Source of the DNA: Chromera velia
Taxonomy: Eukaryota; Sar; Chromeraceae
Length of the DNA: 27,348 nt
NCBI GenBank assembly: GCA_018398765.1
Contig: JAHBMJ010001267.1
Coordinates: forward strand, 5,895-33,242
Direction: 5' to 3'
Shown here: positions 11,505 through 23,400 of the stretch, one piece after another
Layout of the letters: every line of letters begins with the position of its first letter
Position numbering within the stretch: the stretch's first letter is position 1
Program-made: the position numbers and the translations under genes
The notes under the pieces: model-generated
What the model was told of the DNA's origin: nothing
The model's database searches: none
Seen by the model: only the letters and a program-made list of their open reading frames with translations

Positions 11505-13049
11505 AAGGAAGGCAAACGAAGCCCTGCTCCAGTGTTCCAGCAAAAACCTAATTTGCAGATGCTTTGCAGACCTTGATAGCTGGCAAACAGTTTGCAACAA
11601 GAGTGAGCAAATTAGAACTCCTAGCGACTGTCGTCATGTAAAGCACACTGTGTCGGAGAAGAGGTGCAACGACGACCTCACGCTACCGACCGTCACACGT
11701 TGTGTCGGCACTCGCCGCATTGTCATTCGCAGCGTTCGTCGTTCCAGGGGGACAGGCCGTGCAAACGTGGGAAGAAACGTACTGGTTTGCGGTACAAAGT
11801 GTTGCTGCGTGGAAGCAGGCACAGCCATACATTCACACACACACACACATACACACACGCACGCATAGACACACACACACACACTCACGCACACACACCT
11901 ACCTCTATGTGTTTGGAAAGCGTATTGTAGCTTTTGTTCAGCTTTGACACACTACAAAGGTTTGCAGTCCGTTGTTCATGCGTCGTGGCAGGCCCTCTCG
12001 GTAAAGTCGACCTTGCAAGTGTCCTGTGGGCTTTGCCGCATCTTATCGCGTCACTTGCTTTCCATGTGCACCCACACCGAAAGTTAGACCGCTGCACTTA
12101 TACAGATCCAAGTGCTTTCTGTGATGAGTCGTTTCAAAGAAAGCATACAATCATTTTTGCTAGAGAAGAAGAGCAAACGAAGGGCCTGGGCCGACCGTCA
12201 CATGTTGTGTCAACACCCGACGCATCATCATTCGCAGCATTCGTCGTTCCAGGAGTACACGCGGTGCACACGTGGGAGGAGACGTACTGGTTTGCAGCAC
12301 ACAATGTTGCTGCATAGAAGCAAGCACATGCATAAAAACATACACAAGCAACAGAATTCAGTTTTGGGCTTCAACTCCCTACGCGGGCTTTAATTGCTCT
12401 TCAGCTGCTCCCGTGTTTTTTTTCCACGTAACCTTAGCCACAGCATGAGCGAGAGCCATGAAGGACTTCTGGAAACATGTGTGAATCTGCTGAGTAGAAT
12501 AAGAATCATAACAATAATGAAAATAATAATAAGAAGAAGAAGCAAGACAGATGCATGCACGAACTGACTGACCATCACACGATGTATCGGCCCCCGATGT
12601 ATCGTCGTTGGCAGCGTTTGTTGTTCCAGGGGGACAGGCAGTGCACGCGTGCGAGGAGACGTACTGGTTTGCAGCACAGAGTTTTCGGAGTCCCCTCACC
12701 AGGTCCCTCACGTACAGCAGAAAGTTGCGAGATCCCTGGACGTCAGAGATCTTTCCGGACAGGGCTGCCGATTGGAGATGGCTGCTGATCTGCAGTGAGT
12801 GCAGTTGGGGACACAAAAAAAAACGAACTTGCACTTGCATGGTGGAAGTCCGGTTTCAAGCAAGGTTGCATGTGCATGGGAGGTGTACAAATTAATGCAC
12901 GTGCACAAACGGATGCACTTATCTTGAGGAACGGGTAAAGAAATGAAGAAAGGCACAGAGTGGGGGCAGAATTGACGGGGAGAGAAAGCTAGGAGCCTCG
13001 CATTACATAAAGTTGTTCCCCTACTTCTTGCTCTTGGTTCCAGAGAAAG

Positions 13050-13105
<56 letters not shown>

Positions 13106-16100
13106 GGGTTTGATGGAAAAAAGAACACCAACAGGTAGTTGCAGCGCGAGAGAGAATCTTGAGTGAGTTGGTGAGTGAGAGAGTGAGAGAGTCAGGGTGT
13201 AGATAGAAGGACGCGAGGGAGGAATCAACGCACAAAAAAAAAAGAAAAGAAAAGCGCCTGCCCCCACCTGGAACGCAAATCCATTCACAAAGGTTCATGC
13301 AGACATTCACAAGGGTCCATGCATGCAGACCCCCCACGTGCATGAAGGCTAGATAGATAGCTGAAAGCGAACAAAGAGGTCCAATAGCTCTACAACAACT
13401 AACTCTACAGGGGGAATCGGCATGAACGCAAAAACACATGCACCGATTGCTACATGCAGCTGCATGAGAGACAGAAAGAAGAGGGAACCACCAGCTGACC
13501 GTAGAGGCTGAGTAGGAGGGATTTGCCTGCAGGCAGATTGCAGCGAGGAGAGGAGGAAGGGAAGGAAAAAATGAAGGGGGGGATATCTTGGAAAAATCCC
13601 TTGACTTTCCTTCTTTCTCTGTTTTACCCGAACATCTGCATGACTCACAAGCCAACACACCGACCAATTTGAGAAACAAACAATCAAACTCCAACCGAAC
13701 AACCGACCTGCAGAAGAATCGCCACTGCCCCTGCCACATGGGGGGTCGCCATTGAGGTCCCACTCAAGATCGCGTACCCATTCGCCTCCCCCTTCTGGGA
13801 GTCGCACTGGGAACTGCCGGTCGGACCGCACCAGGCACTGAGGATACTCGACCCTGGGGCGAAAATGTCGACAACACTTCCGAAGTTCGAGAAGGAGCTG
13901 CGTGCGTCAGTGTTGGTTGAGGACGCCACGGTGATGGCTGCAGGTGCGCTAGCGGGACTGTACCCTGAGGCGTTTTGATTGTCGTTCCCTGCGGCTGCAA
14001 TGACCGTAATCCCTGCATTGACAGCGCTCTGCACGGCGTCATTGACGGCCGAGGAGACGCTTGAGCCAAGTGACATGGACGCGATGGCGGGGGTTTCTGC
14101 GTTCGAGACCATCCACGAGAGGGCCTGGATGACTCCAAGGGTGGACCCACTGCCTGAGCAATCCAGAACACGGAGGGAGTGGACAGTGGCGCCTGTGGCG
14201 ACGCCCACATTGGCCCCTGCAGCACTGCCTGCACAGTGGGTCCCGTGGCCTGCATCCATCCATCCATGCATCATGTCTTTGTGGACCCCTTTCATTCGTT
14301 GCATGTACACTCAGACAGGCGGAGCTTAATTGTCTCCCTGCTCTACCCGCTCCCCGAAGCCCTCTGGATACATGCATTCCATTCAGACCGCACGAGGAGA
14401 CGATGCATCCAAAAAACGGTCTCGGTGCTCTGCAGCCAGCTTTCAAAGTTCCCGGCTTGCAAAACCTGGTCGAGGGAACGAAAACATACGTGCCGACTGA
14501 TGGCCAACTGACCATTGCAGTCGTCGTCGTAGGACCCGGTGGAAGTTCCCGTCATGAAGTCAACTCCCGTCCCTGTGCGGCCAGAGAACTCCTGGTGGTT
14601 GTACTCGACTCCGGTGTCAAAAATGTAGCTGCAGGCAGCCGGGCAGGCAGTGGTGAGCGTTCGAATGTGAAACTCGTCATACGGTTCGAATCCCTCATCC
14701 TTCCCTGAAGAGGTCGTGGACTTCGTAACAATGAGGTGCATGCATGCGACAGTCGATTAAATATTTTAGGAATTTTCGGGGCGTATTGTCGCTGGAGTCT
14801 GTCATGCAGACGAGAGAGGAGAGGAGAGGAGAGGAGAGGACAGGAGAGGCTCACATGTGCACGCCACTCCCGTCATAAGTTCCTCCGGAGTCCGACGGGA
14901 GTGTGTAAGAGGAATCGAGAGGGAGGTTCTCTTGGTCAACCCGGTCTATGCCCCACACCTGGCTGACGGAGGGGGTGAAGAAAGCCCTGACGACCATCAC
15001 CTGAATCCATCCATGACCCGTACGGAGATCAAGTGCAATGAGTACGAACGTACACGCTGGAAATGTTTGTATTGACAAACCACATTCAAATACATGTGAC
15101 TATGTCTACGTATACGTGCAACGAGAAGCCACACAAGATCCCCCCTGCAGGTCCTTCCTCCTACCTGTTCGACGGCCTCCACAGCGTCGTTTTGGAGAAC
15201 GTCCTGCAGTTCCGAGTCTCCCATCTCTGCAGAGAAGACGGAGTTCCGAGAGAACGCTGACCCCACCTGCGAGCTTTGAAGGTTCAACTTCGAAGCCACA
15301 CCGCTGGTGGAAGCCCAAACCTGTCCGGCCTTCATTGTGACTAGATACTGCAGCACTCGGATGATTCAAAAATGAATGCAGGTGCAGGGATGCATGAAAT
15401 TTCAGAGAAGAGAGAAATGCCTCTCAGTTTCAGACAGGGCATGAGTCAGCTTCCGCTTCAACTTTCTTCTTGAGGTTGAAGAGGAAATAGTATGCAAATA
15501 ACATACATCGACCAACTTGAAGCAGCCACGATTGCGGAGAGCACAGTATTGAAAGTTTCCCAGCAGGAACAACGAAATCCAGCAAGGATGCCTCAGAATC
15601 TCGGTGTGTACAGGTGCATCGAAATCAAAGGATACGTATATTAATAATTAATATATTCCTCGATGATTGGTCGCCGATGGAGCTCGTTTTGCTTTGACTC
15701 TTCATCTCCCTTTATCCTCATCTCTTTTGACCCTTGCGCCTTCACATCATTCTGGATGTGCAGCTCTCCTTGCAGACCCGGAGATTGAGTCACATGAGTG
15801 GGATTTCGGCCTTGCAATGCTTGCCGTGCACATGCGTTTGGTCAACACAAGCAAGCCCCCCGACCGTCTATCTTTGCAGGCCCCTTGGTGGATTGCGCCA
15901 ACCTTCTTTCGTGTCACGCCCAAACACCCCTACAAAGACTAATGCTCATGTTGCTCGTTTATTCGGAGCCTTTCTGTACTCCGTTCTTTTGCTTCCAGGG
16001 GCCGGCTTTAAAATTTGACTGACCTTTCCAGGTACGACATCGGCTGTATTGGATGCTGTCCGAAAAGAGGCTCGCCGTTTCGGAGCACCGCCATCCACAA

Positions 16101-16146
16101 GGGACACAGCAGATCCGCAAAGGAGAAAGCAACAGACACGCAACAT
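7822..16146 (-). CDS. Type I membrane subtilisin-like (S8) protease with Cys-rich repeats and EGF domain
   Basis: Fourteen exons on the minus strand: 16146-16024, 15347-15165, 15000-14855, 14628-14513, 14249-13708, 12789-12573, 12309-12196, 11804-11691, 11386-11267, 11041-10922, 10666-10553, 9973-9845, 9531-9290 and 8904-7822. Phases close exactly, giving 1120 residues. Order: signal peptide (1-20, starts MLRVCCFLLCG); I9 propeptide (~38-102, from GKYLVTMK to DAVEAVEQ); S8 domain with Asp155 (FDTGV), His191 (GHGTHCAG), Asn278 (AGNDN) and Ser355 (GTSMATPHVAG); six Cys-rich repeats (~407-636); one EGF domain (~637-679); an unknown region; a transmembrane helix (~887-909); and a ~210-residue acidic Glu/Lys/Ser tail. 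The catalytic set is complete, so activity is expected, at the cell surface or in the endomembrane lumen. The start is the first ATG before the signal peptide; an upstream GTG in frame is not a likely start. Confidence 0.88.
11458..11504. repeat. (CA)n(GA)n microsatellite in a protease intron
   Basis: A CA run passes directly into a GA run. On the transcribed (minus) strand it reads (TC)n(TG)n, like the microsatellites in the plus-strand genes. Confidence 0.95.
11834..11899. repeat. Interrupted (CA)n microsatellite in a protease intron
   Basis: Three CA runs are separated by short TA/CG interruptions, just upstream (in transcription terms, downstream) of the repeat-3 exon acceptor region at 11805-11807. 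Confidence 0.9.
13051..13106. repeat. (CA)n(GA)n microsatellite in a protease intron
   Basis: A run of CA at 13052-13080 continues as GA to 13106 inside the 918-bp intron that separates the catalytic-domain exon (14249-13708) from exon 12789-12573. Confidence 0.95.
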
Positions 16147-17191
16147 GATCCTCACACAAAACGGGGACAGCTCGGGCAGGAACCCGTGAATGAGAGACGT
16201 CGAACTACTTCAATCATTTTTTTTGTACTGCAAATCTGCGCAACTGTTGGTAACTTCAACTCACCATACGCTTACGGACGAAGACACGCGACAATGATGT
16301 TCGGAGCGGTTGTTTGAGTGTGTGCAGTCTCAAAAGACGGAGCGCGGAGGCTCATGCAACTTGTATATTTTTGTTGCGTGTCACAATTAATGTTAATTGG
16401 AAGTTGAGTGACTTGAGTCGGGCATGGTGGGGCATGCATGATGACAGCTAGTTGCATATGTGGGGCGGCGCGCATGGCGGCGCCGGCGCGCTTAATTTCT
16501 GGCACGCGGGTCATCGATCATCCCGGTCATGCATCGCCGGAAGCGCGGCGCCACGCTAGATTCGTATGCGCGACGTCAGAAAAGTTGAAACTTTTTTTCG
16601 ATCTCACCGTCATGCAACAGAATCGGCGCCGCGCCGCCAGTGCATGCAGCCGCATGCACCCGCGTACACCCGCGGCCCGCGCCGCTAGCTCGGCCGTCAC
16701 GTCTAAGTATGCTGCGTGCGTCAGCCCGATGCGATGTGTATAGAGCAGACTGCATGGTATCCATTTCCTTTCCGCCCAATCACAAAAATTGTTGATCAGT
16801 TCGAGGAAAGGCCGAGAAGAAGCCAGTCAATCTATGTTCCGCCTTCAAAACCTGCCTCCGTATACACTTTAAGCTGTTCTCTAGTACCTGTGTGGTTTTG
16901 TACGGATTTGAGACTTTCAACGCTTTCCGAGAAGTTTTGGAGAGTCTCTCTTTGGGTGTACTTGTCTTCCTCTTTCCCATATATACTGCCTGTGGATCTA
17001 GAGGAGCAAGGGCCCGTCCTTCACAGAGGAGTGAAGGAGGGAAGAAAGGCTGCCTTTGAATCATTGGAAGGGTGGCGAGAGTGACCGTTTCTCTCTCGAT
17101 CGTTTCTGTCGCTTCGGCAAGTGAAGAGACCCTTCACGGCTGAAGAGAAGAAGTAGAACAGAGAGAGATAGAGAGAGAGCAGGAAGGAAAG
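16147..17191. promoter_or_regulatory. Divergent promoter region with CpG-rich core
   Basis: This 1045-bp gap separates the start codons of the minus-strand protease (16146) and plus-strand ligase (17192), so both promoters and 5' UTRs should lie here. The part 16461-16700 is unusually rich in CG dinucleotides (GGCGGCGCGCATGGCGG and similar), unlike the rest of the window. GCATGC or ATGCAT palindromes occur at 16432-16439, 16529-16534, 16642-16647 and 16652-16657. An open frame over 16716-17084 has no recognisable similarity. Unseen 5' UTR introns are possible. Confidence 0.55.
16980..16985 (+). promoter_or_regulatory. TATA-like motif upstream of the ligase gene
   Basis: TATATA stands 207 bp before the ligase start codon, in pyrimidine-rich sequence. 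The distance would imply a 5' UTR of roughly 170-180 nt. TATA boxes are not well established in protists of this kind, so this is a weak candidate. Confidence 0.2.
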
Positions 17192-18825
17192 ATGAGCAGC
17201 CAGAAGTCAGACGACGACATTGCGGAGGACAACGAGTGGGACGAGGACAACTGGGGGATGGACGAGGAGGATGAAGACGAGGAAATGGAAAGGGCCTCTC
17301 AAGATGAGGATGAGGACATGGTCAGTCAGCGAGTTGTCTAGCTTCCTTCTTTTGCTTCCTTGTCACTCCAGTTGAGGTGCTCTCGGGTCGACTAATTGTA
17401 TCAAGCTTGGACACAAAACTCTTTTCTGATTTGCATTTGTGGGATGGGAGGCTGGAACGGGAAAAAGAAGTGCAGTGCACAAACGAGAGGGAGGGCTGTT
17501 TTTCAGTGAATCGACTGAAAAGAAAAGAAAAGGTATCTACCGCTCAGTGCGATTTCCTTCTGTCACCCCCCCAGTCCGGCGAAAGAAGGATAGTCTCCTT
17601 CCTGAAGAATAAGCAGAACTGTTCTGAAGGGAAGGGAGAAGAAGGACACAGTTGGCCTGACAGACACCCAAGTTGATCGAAGGAGGAAGAGAAGGATGGA
17701 AGTAGTCCCATGATGCTAGCCAGCCAACAAGGAGCCTGTAGGGAAGGGGACAATAGAGACATGGAGAGGAAGGAGGCTGTCACTGGTTGTGTGTCAATGG
17801 GAACGTCACTGTGTGCTTGACCCTCCCTTCCCTTCCATGCCTGATTGATTGAGTCGGATGGAGGGGTGGGGTCCCTTTCCACTTCCTGACTGACTGGGTG
17901 ACTGCTGTTGTGCTTTGTTGTGCAGACTGGCTACGCTGAGGCCTCTCACATGCACTCTGTGCGGAGGGAGCCCTACACAGTACTGAACGAGAAGCAGATA
18001 GAACAGGCCCAGGAGAAGCAGATGGAAGAGATCACAGAACTCACGGGCGTCTCCAAGGACGATGCCTTCATTCTCCTCAAGGCCTATGGGTGGGTGGGTC
18101 AGTGGGCGGGGGGGGGGTTCTCTGCAGTACAGTGAGTGGCTTTTTGCTCGATCTTCGCTGTCGGTCTGGGCGTCTGGGTGTGCAGGGGAGAGGAAGAAGA
18201 CTGGCAGGAAACACTGGGAGGGTTGGCGTAAATGGACACTTCCCCGAGCTTTCCCAAAGCATAGTTGGATGGGTGAATGTGTGGTCTGCATGCATGCATG
18301 CATGTCAGTGTTTCTTCCCTCCCTCCTTCCTTCCTTCCTTCTTTTTTTCCTTTCTTCCTTCCTTTCTTCCTTCCATGTGCTCGTCCGAGTTTGCTTGTGC
18401 GGTCTGTCTCCTTGACGAGCGGCGGGTGCCTGCCTGCAGGTGGGACAAGACCCCCCTCCAAGAGGCCTGGTTCGACAACGAGACCAAGGCCAGGAAGAAG
18501 GCGGGGCTGGTTCATGAAGGTCCGTCCGTCAGTGCATGAATGGTGGTGGGGGGGNGGGGGGGGGGGGGGGTTCAGTTGTCTGTGTTTGGTTGATTCGCCG
18601 CCCTCTGCTGTGTTGGCGTGCGTGTGCGCGTGCGTGCGTCGGATTGATGGATGCTCATTGAGAATGAAAAAAGAAAGTCGAGGGAAGCGGTATTTCGATT
18701 GAACGGAGCGCTCTCTGTCCTGTGCCCGCTTTCTGTTTTCCCTTCTTCTTGCATTCATTCTGTCTTGTTGCTGCTTTCAATGATCCGCAGAATCTCTTTC
18801 TTGTGTCATGGTAATCTGCTGTTTT

Positions 18826-18876
<51 letters not shown>

Positions 18877-19867
18877 GTCTATTCATTTTTTGATTGACTG
18901 TTGGTTGTTCCCTCTCGATTGGTTGATCGGTTGATTTGATTTCAGGAGAGGCGGGTCCTTCCAGTGCGACCACAGACGTCCTCTGTCCCATCTGTCTGGA
19001 GACTGTGCCCTTCGAGGTTGGTCTGTCTTTTTGTTTCTCTGTTTGTTTGTCTCTTCGTCTTTCAGTGCGCCCGTCCAGACACGATAGACAGGCATGCGCT
19101 CATTTCTTCGTTGAGTCATTCATTCATATACATTCATGCGAAGTCAGTCTCTCCCTCCACCTGGCCGTTGTTGGTCGAAAACCTTTGATGTGGACGATCA
19201 GAACGAAATTCGAACGAACTTTATGAGGGGACATCAGAAGGTTTTACGACGATGCCTCCCTCTCTTTCTCCCTCCCTCCCTCTCCCTCTCCCTTCAAGGA
19301 GTAGCAGTCCTTTATTCTCGTTCCTTTTCGGTCTGAGTGGACTGTTCGATCGATCCCGCTGTCTGTCTGTGTTGTGGCGTCTCACACTGCCGCGAGTCTG
19401 CATTGCGTGCGTGCGTGCGTCAGTTGATCGAGTTCCCGCGCCCCGCCTTTTCGTGTCGCCGTTCAATTCCATCTCCTCTGTTGTCTGTTCTCTTTTTTCT
19501 ACTTGTCTTGTCTTGTCTTCCTGCCTGCTTGCAGAAGATCATCGAGCTTCCGTGCTCCCACCCGGCCTGCCGTCTCTGCTGGCAACGATACCTGGAGTTC
19601 CAGGTGGAAGACGGGAAGGCGGCAGTGGAGACCAAGTGCCCTCAACACAAGTGTGGACAGGTCTGTCGTTCGTCTGTCTGTCTTTCTACCTGCCTTGCTG
19701 CCTGTTTCTTTTTCTGATTGCCTCGTGTGTTGATTGAAGTGACGGAGGAAAAAGCGGCGAAAAAGAAGGTTCAGTCTGTCTGCCTGTTGACTTACGAGAG
19801 GGGAATGACCTTCCACCAGAAAGAGATGGAGTTGGACAAGGACAAAGAAAAGAGAGAGAGAGAGAGA

Positions 19868-19906
<39 letters not shown>

Positions 19907-20078
19907 ATGGAGTAGGGAGAGGAAAAGAAATGGCGGGGGTTTCAATTTACGTTCAAAGAGTGGTTGGTCTCAGCAAAGTTTCATCAAATCAAACATGGAG
20001 GCGGAGCAAGCCTTTGTTTTTCTCTTCTTTTTTCTCTTCTTTTTCTTTCGTTTGCCTCTGCTGCCTCTGTTGCCGGCC

Positions 20079-20122
<44 letters not shown>

Positions 20123-20376
20123 CGCGCGCAGAAGGTGCCCTCGACGGTGTTCGAGGACGTGTGCGACGAGGAACATCTGCAGAAGTACAAAAAGTCCGTC
20201 CGTCCGTCAATTTTTCCCGGGAGTAGGCGAATTCCTTGCTTTATAGTTCGGGTCGGGCCTTCTGGGTCCTTCAATGGGCTCTTTGCTTTGCTTTGGTTGG
20301 CTTTGCTTTCAGTGTTTGGCTTCTTCTTCTTCCTCCCCCCTTCTTGTCTTGTTCCCACAGGTGTCGTCGGCGTTTT

Positions 20377-20407
<31 letters not shown>

Positions 20408-23400
20408 CTTTGTTTGCTTTCCTTCCTTTCTTTCTTTCTTTCTTTCTCTTTGTTTGCTTTCTTTCTTTCTTTCTTTCTCTTTGTTTGCTTTCTTTCTTTC
20501 TTTCTTTCCTTCTTTCTTTCTTTCTTTCTTTCTTTCTTTTCTTTCTTTCTTTCTTTCTTTCGTGGAAGGCCTTTTCTTCTTTCTCTTTTTGGCTCTCTCT
20601 GTCTCTCTCTATGGATTCTGTCTGGTCAACCCGGGCCCATTCCTTCCTTCCTTTCTTTGATATTCAACTTTCTTTTGTGCATCGCTTTGCTTCTGTGTAT
20701 TTGTGTTGTCTGACCTGGTTCGATTTCTTCTCTTTCTCTCTCTCTCACTCACTCATGCAGGTGGTGCGTGCGGTCTTTTGTGGACGACAACTCGGTCAGT
20801 TCGTCAGTCAGTGAGGCAGTCAGTCAGACGCAAGAAAAGTGAAAGAAAGAAAATTATAGAGTCTCTTCGACCGTGCTTCGATCGCGTGCCGTCTTCTTTG
20901 TGCTTTGTACTTTTCAATTCCATAGTCTCCCTTCCAGGCATGAGACTCAACTTCCTTCCTGTCGTCTTTTACTTACTGAACTTTTTTTCCCCCCTCTCTG
21001 TCTGTCCTGTTGTCTGTCTGTGTGCATGTAAAGAAAAGAGGGGACAAGGAAAGAGGCGTGCAGCTTGTTCGCCTGTCTGTCTTTTCTATCGATATTAATT
21101 TGCAGATCGTTCAATGGTGCCCGAAGGATTGTGGGCGGGCTGTGATGTATCCGTCTCTGGACAATCCAGACGTGAAGTGCGACTGCGAGTACAACTTCTG
21201 GTTGGTCAGTGAGTGAGTTCGTGAGTCAGTCGGTTGGTTGGCGGATGGGCTGCTCAGCTTTTGTCGCCTTCTTTTTGTCAGACCCCCGGAACCCTCTTCG
21301 GTCCTTTCCTTTCCTTTTGTTTTCTTTTCTTTCCTTTTTTCTTTTTCTTTTCTTTTCTTTTCTCTTTTTCTTTTCATCCGTCTTCTCACTCCCTCCATTC
21401 CTCCCTCCCTGCGTCTGTCTTTCTCTCTGCTTTTCTTTCGCGAGTCTCCTCGCAACGGCCAGCCAGCCCCTTTCCTCTCGCTGTTTTTTTTTGTCCTCTC
21501 ATTTTTTCTGTTTCTCTCTCTCTGCATGTGTTGTGTTTTTTGTTTTGTGTGCAGCTTCTGCTGTTCGAACGAGGCGCATAGACCTTCTAGCTGTAAGACG
21601 GTCAGTCTTTTTTTTTCTCTTCGGTTGTTTTTCTTCTCGCTCCGGCAAGTTCCACGCCTACCTCCCCCCCCCCCTGCCTCTCTTCTCTTCTCTTTCTCTC
21701 TCTTTTTGTCTTTTTCTTAGAATATCTCTGATATTCTCTCGGAGCATGAGTGCATGCACGCGCGCGCGCGTGTGTGTGTGCGTGTGTTCGTACGTATGGG
21801 TTACGTATCGTGTGTTGGCTTGTGCAGGTGCAAGACTGGGAGCTTAAGAACAGCGCAGAGTCGGAAAACGTCTGCTGGTCCGTCGGCTGCTTTTCTCTCT
21901 TTGTGTCTGCCTCTCTCTTTCTGTCTCTATGTGTGTGCCCGTAACAAGTAGGGAGGGCCTTTTGGTGTTTCTTTTGTCGTTGTGTGCGCCTTTGTTTAAA
22001 CGTCTTTGTTTTCTTCTGTCTCCCAAGAAGGCTCTGTCTGTCTGTCTGTCTCATGCTTTGGACTGACTGTCTGTAGCAGAAGAGAAAAGAAAAATAACCA
22101 TGTATCCCTCTTTCCTCGCACTGCATGGATGTAAGTGTATATGGGTGTGTAAATGGATGACTGCATACGCGTGGATACGTATGAATCTGTGCGTGTATGT
22201 GTATGTGCAGGATTATGGCCAACACCAAGCAGTGTCCGCAGTGCAACAAGAACATTGAGAAGAATACAGGTGGGTGGTGCGTGCGTCGGCAGATACACAG
22301 GCAGGCTGTTTGACTGTCGCCTTTCTTCGCTTGTGCTTGCCTGCTTGAGTGCAACTCCAGCGGGATATCGCTCGGATTTGCGAAACATCCGATCTGAGGA
22401 CAGAGAAGGGCAAAGAAGGGACACGAAGAATGACAGCAGGCAGAAGGCAAATTTTAATTCCCACTTTAGCTCGACGGAATCCATCTCTTTGTCTGTTCGT
22501 CTCTCAGTCTGTGTCTGTCAGCCTATGTCCCTTTTCTTTTTGCGTGTCAGTCTGCCGGTCAAACCTTTTTTGGTGTACGTGTATTCATTCGCCCTTCCGT
22601 GTTCGTGTGCCCCCAATAGGCTACAGCCACATGACGTGCTCGCATTTATTTTCCCTGTATGTATGTATGTCAAAATAAATGCATGTCCCAACATGCATTG
22701 CAGGGTGCAACCACATGACGTGCTCAAAGAACGCGGGGGGGTGCGGGCACGAGTTCTGCTGGCTCTGTCTGGGTCCCTGGAAGAACCACGGCAGCGCCAC
22801 AGGAGGGTACTATCAGTGCAACGTGTACGAACAGGAACAGAGGGAGGGAAAGGTGGGTGGGTGGGTGGGTGGGTGCGTTCGTTCGCATTCAAATTTAACC
22901 AGCTAGGGCAGGCAGGCAGGGAGGCGGACAGGCAGCTAGCTATTCAAGCCAGCGGACTGAGCGGAAGAAGAAAGCTGCTTCTTCTTCGTGTGTTCTGTCG
23001 CGTTCGGTATCTCCTTAGACAAGGTGATGAGGAGCTTCTTCGACGTGTTATCAAAATACGCTCCGCATGTCTATGTATGTCTTTTCTCTGTGGTTGTTAC
23101 GTGGGTGTTTGTAGCAGCCGGATATCCATTCATGTATCCATGTGTGAATATACTACTTTCTCATTTGTTTTATTTGTTTGTTTCTTGCAGAAGTCGGATG
23201 CCGAGGAAAAGCGTCTGAACGCAAAGAAGGCGCTGGACAAATACATGTTTTATTTTGAGAGATTCATGAACCACGACAAGGCACTGAGGTTCCTCCAGAG
23301 AGACAGGGCAAAGATCGAAGAGAAGGTCCAGGAACTGCACGACAAACATGTGAGTGAGTCCAGATTGCGATGAGGGGGGGGAAGCAACACAGAAAAGAAG

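Larger units (their letters stand above)
10553..12789 (-). repeat. Six Cys-rich repeat modules, five of them single phase 1-1 exons
   Basis: Repeat 1 is the 3' part of exon 12789-12573. Repeats 2-6 are whole exons of 114, 114, 120, 120 and 114 nt (12309-12196, 11804-11691, 11386-11267, 11041-10922, 10666-10553). Consensus: ATLCAANQYVSSHVCTACPP followed by GTTNAANDDASGADTTCDG, with four conserved Cys. All introns between them interrupt the first base of a codon, so each exon can be gained or lost without a frameshift. Repeat 5 (exon 11041-10922) is the most diverged and repeat 4 has a longer end. The pattern resembles the TNFR/ephrin-receptor-like Cys-rich class; a disulfide-bonded extracellular stalk is the likely role. 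Confidence 0.88.

Noticed and set aside
12708..13763. 351-codon open frame on the minus strand
   Set aside because: It starts in the catalytic-domain exon in another frame, runs through an intron with (CT)n and (TG)n tracts, and ends in the next exon. The true frame of both exons is different and matches S8 proteases.
14688..14700. tRNA T-arm-like GGTTCGAATCC
   Set aside because: No acceptor stem, D arm or anticodon arm surrounds it, and it is antisense to sequence upstream of a protease acceptor.
15667..16022. Plus-strand open frames over the first protease intron
   Set aside because: They are antisense to the intron between exons 16146-16024 and 15347-15165 and show no family-like sequence.
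16153..16155. GTG as start codon of the protease
   Set aside because: The first in-frame ATG is at 16146 and directly begins the signal peptide. A GTG start is not expected for a nuclear eukaryotic gene.
20236..20814. Long Phe/Ser/Leu-rich open frames over ligase intron 6
   Set aside because: They are translations of (TTTC)n repeats, which have no stop codon in any sense frame.
21602..22450. 282-codon minus-strand open frame
   Set aside because: It overlaps ligase exons 10 and 11 in antisense and consists of low-complexity Arg/Thr/His sequence without family similarity.
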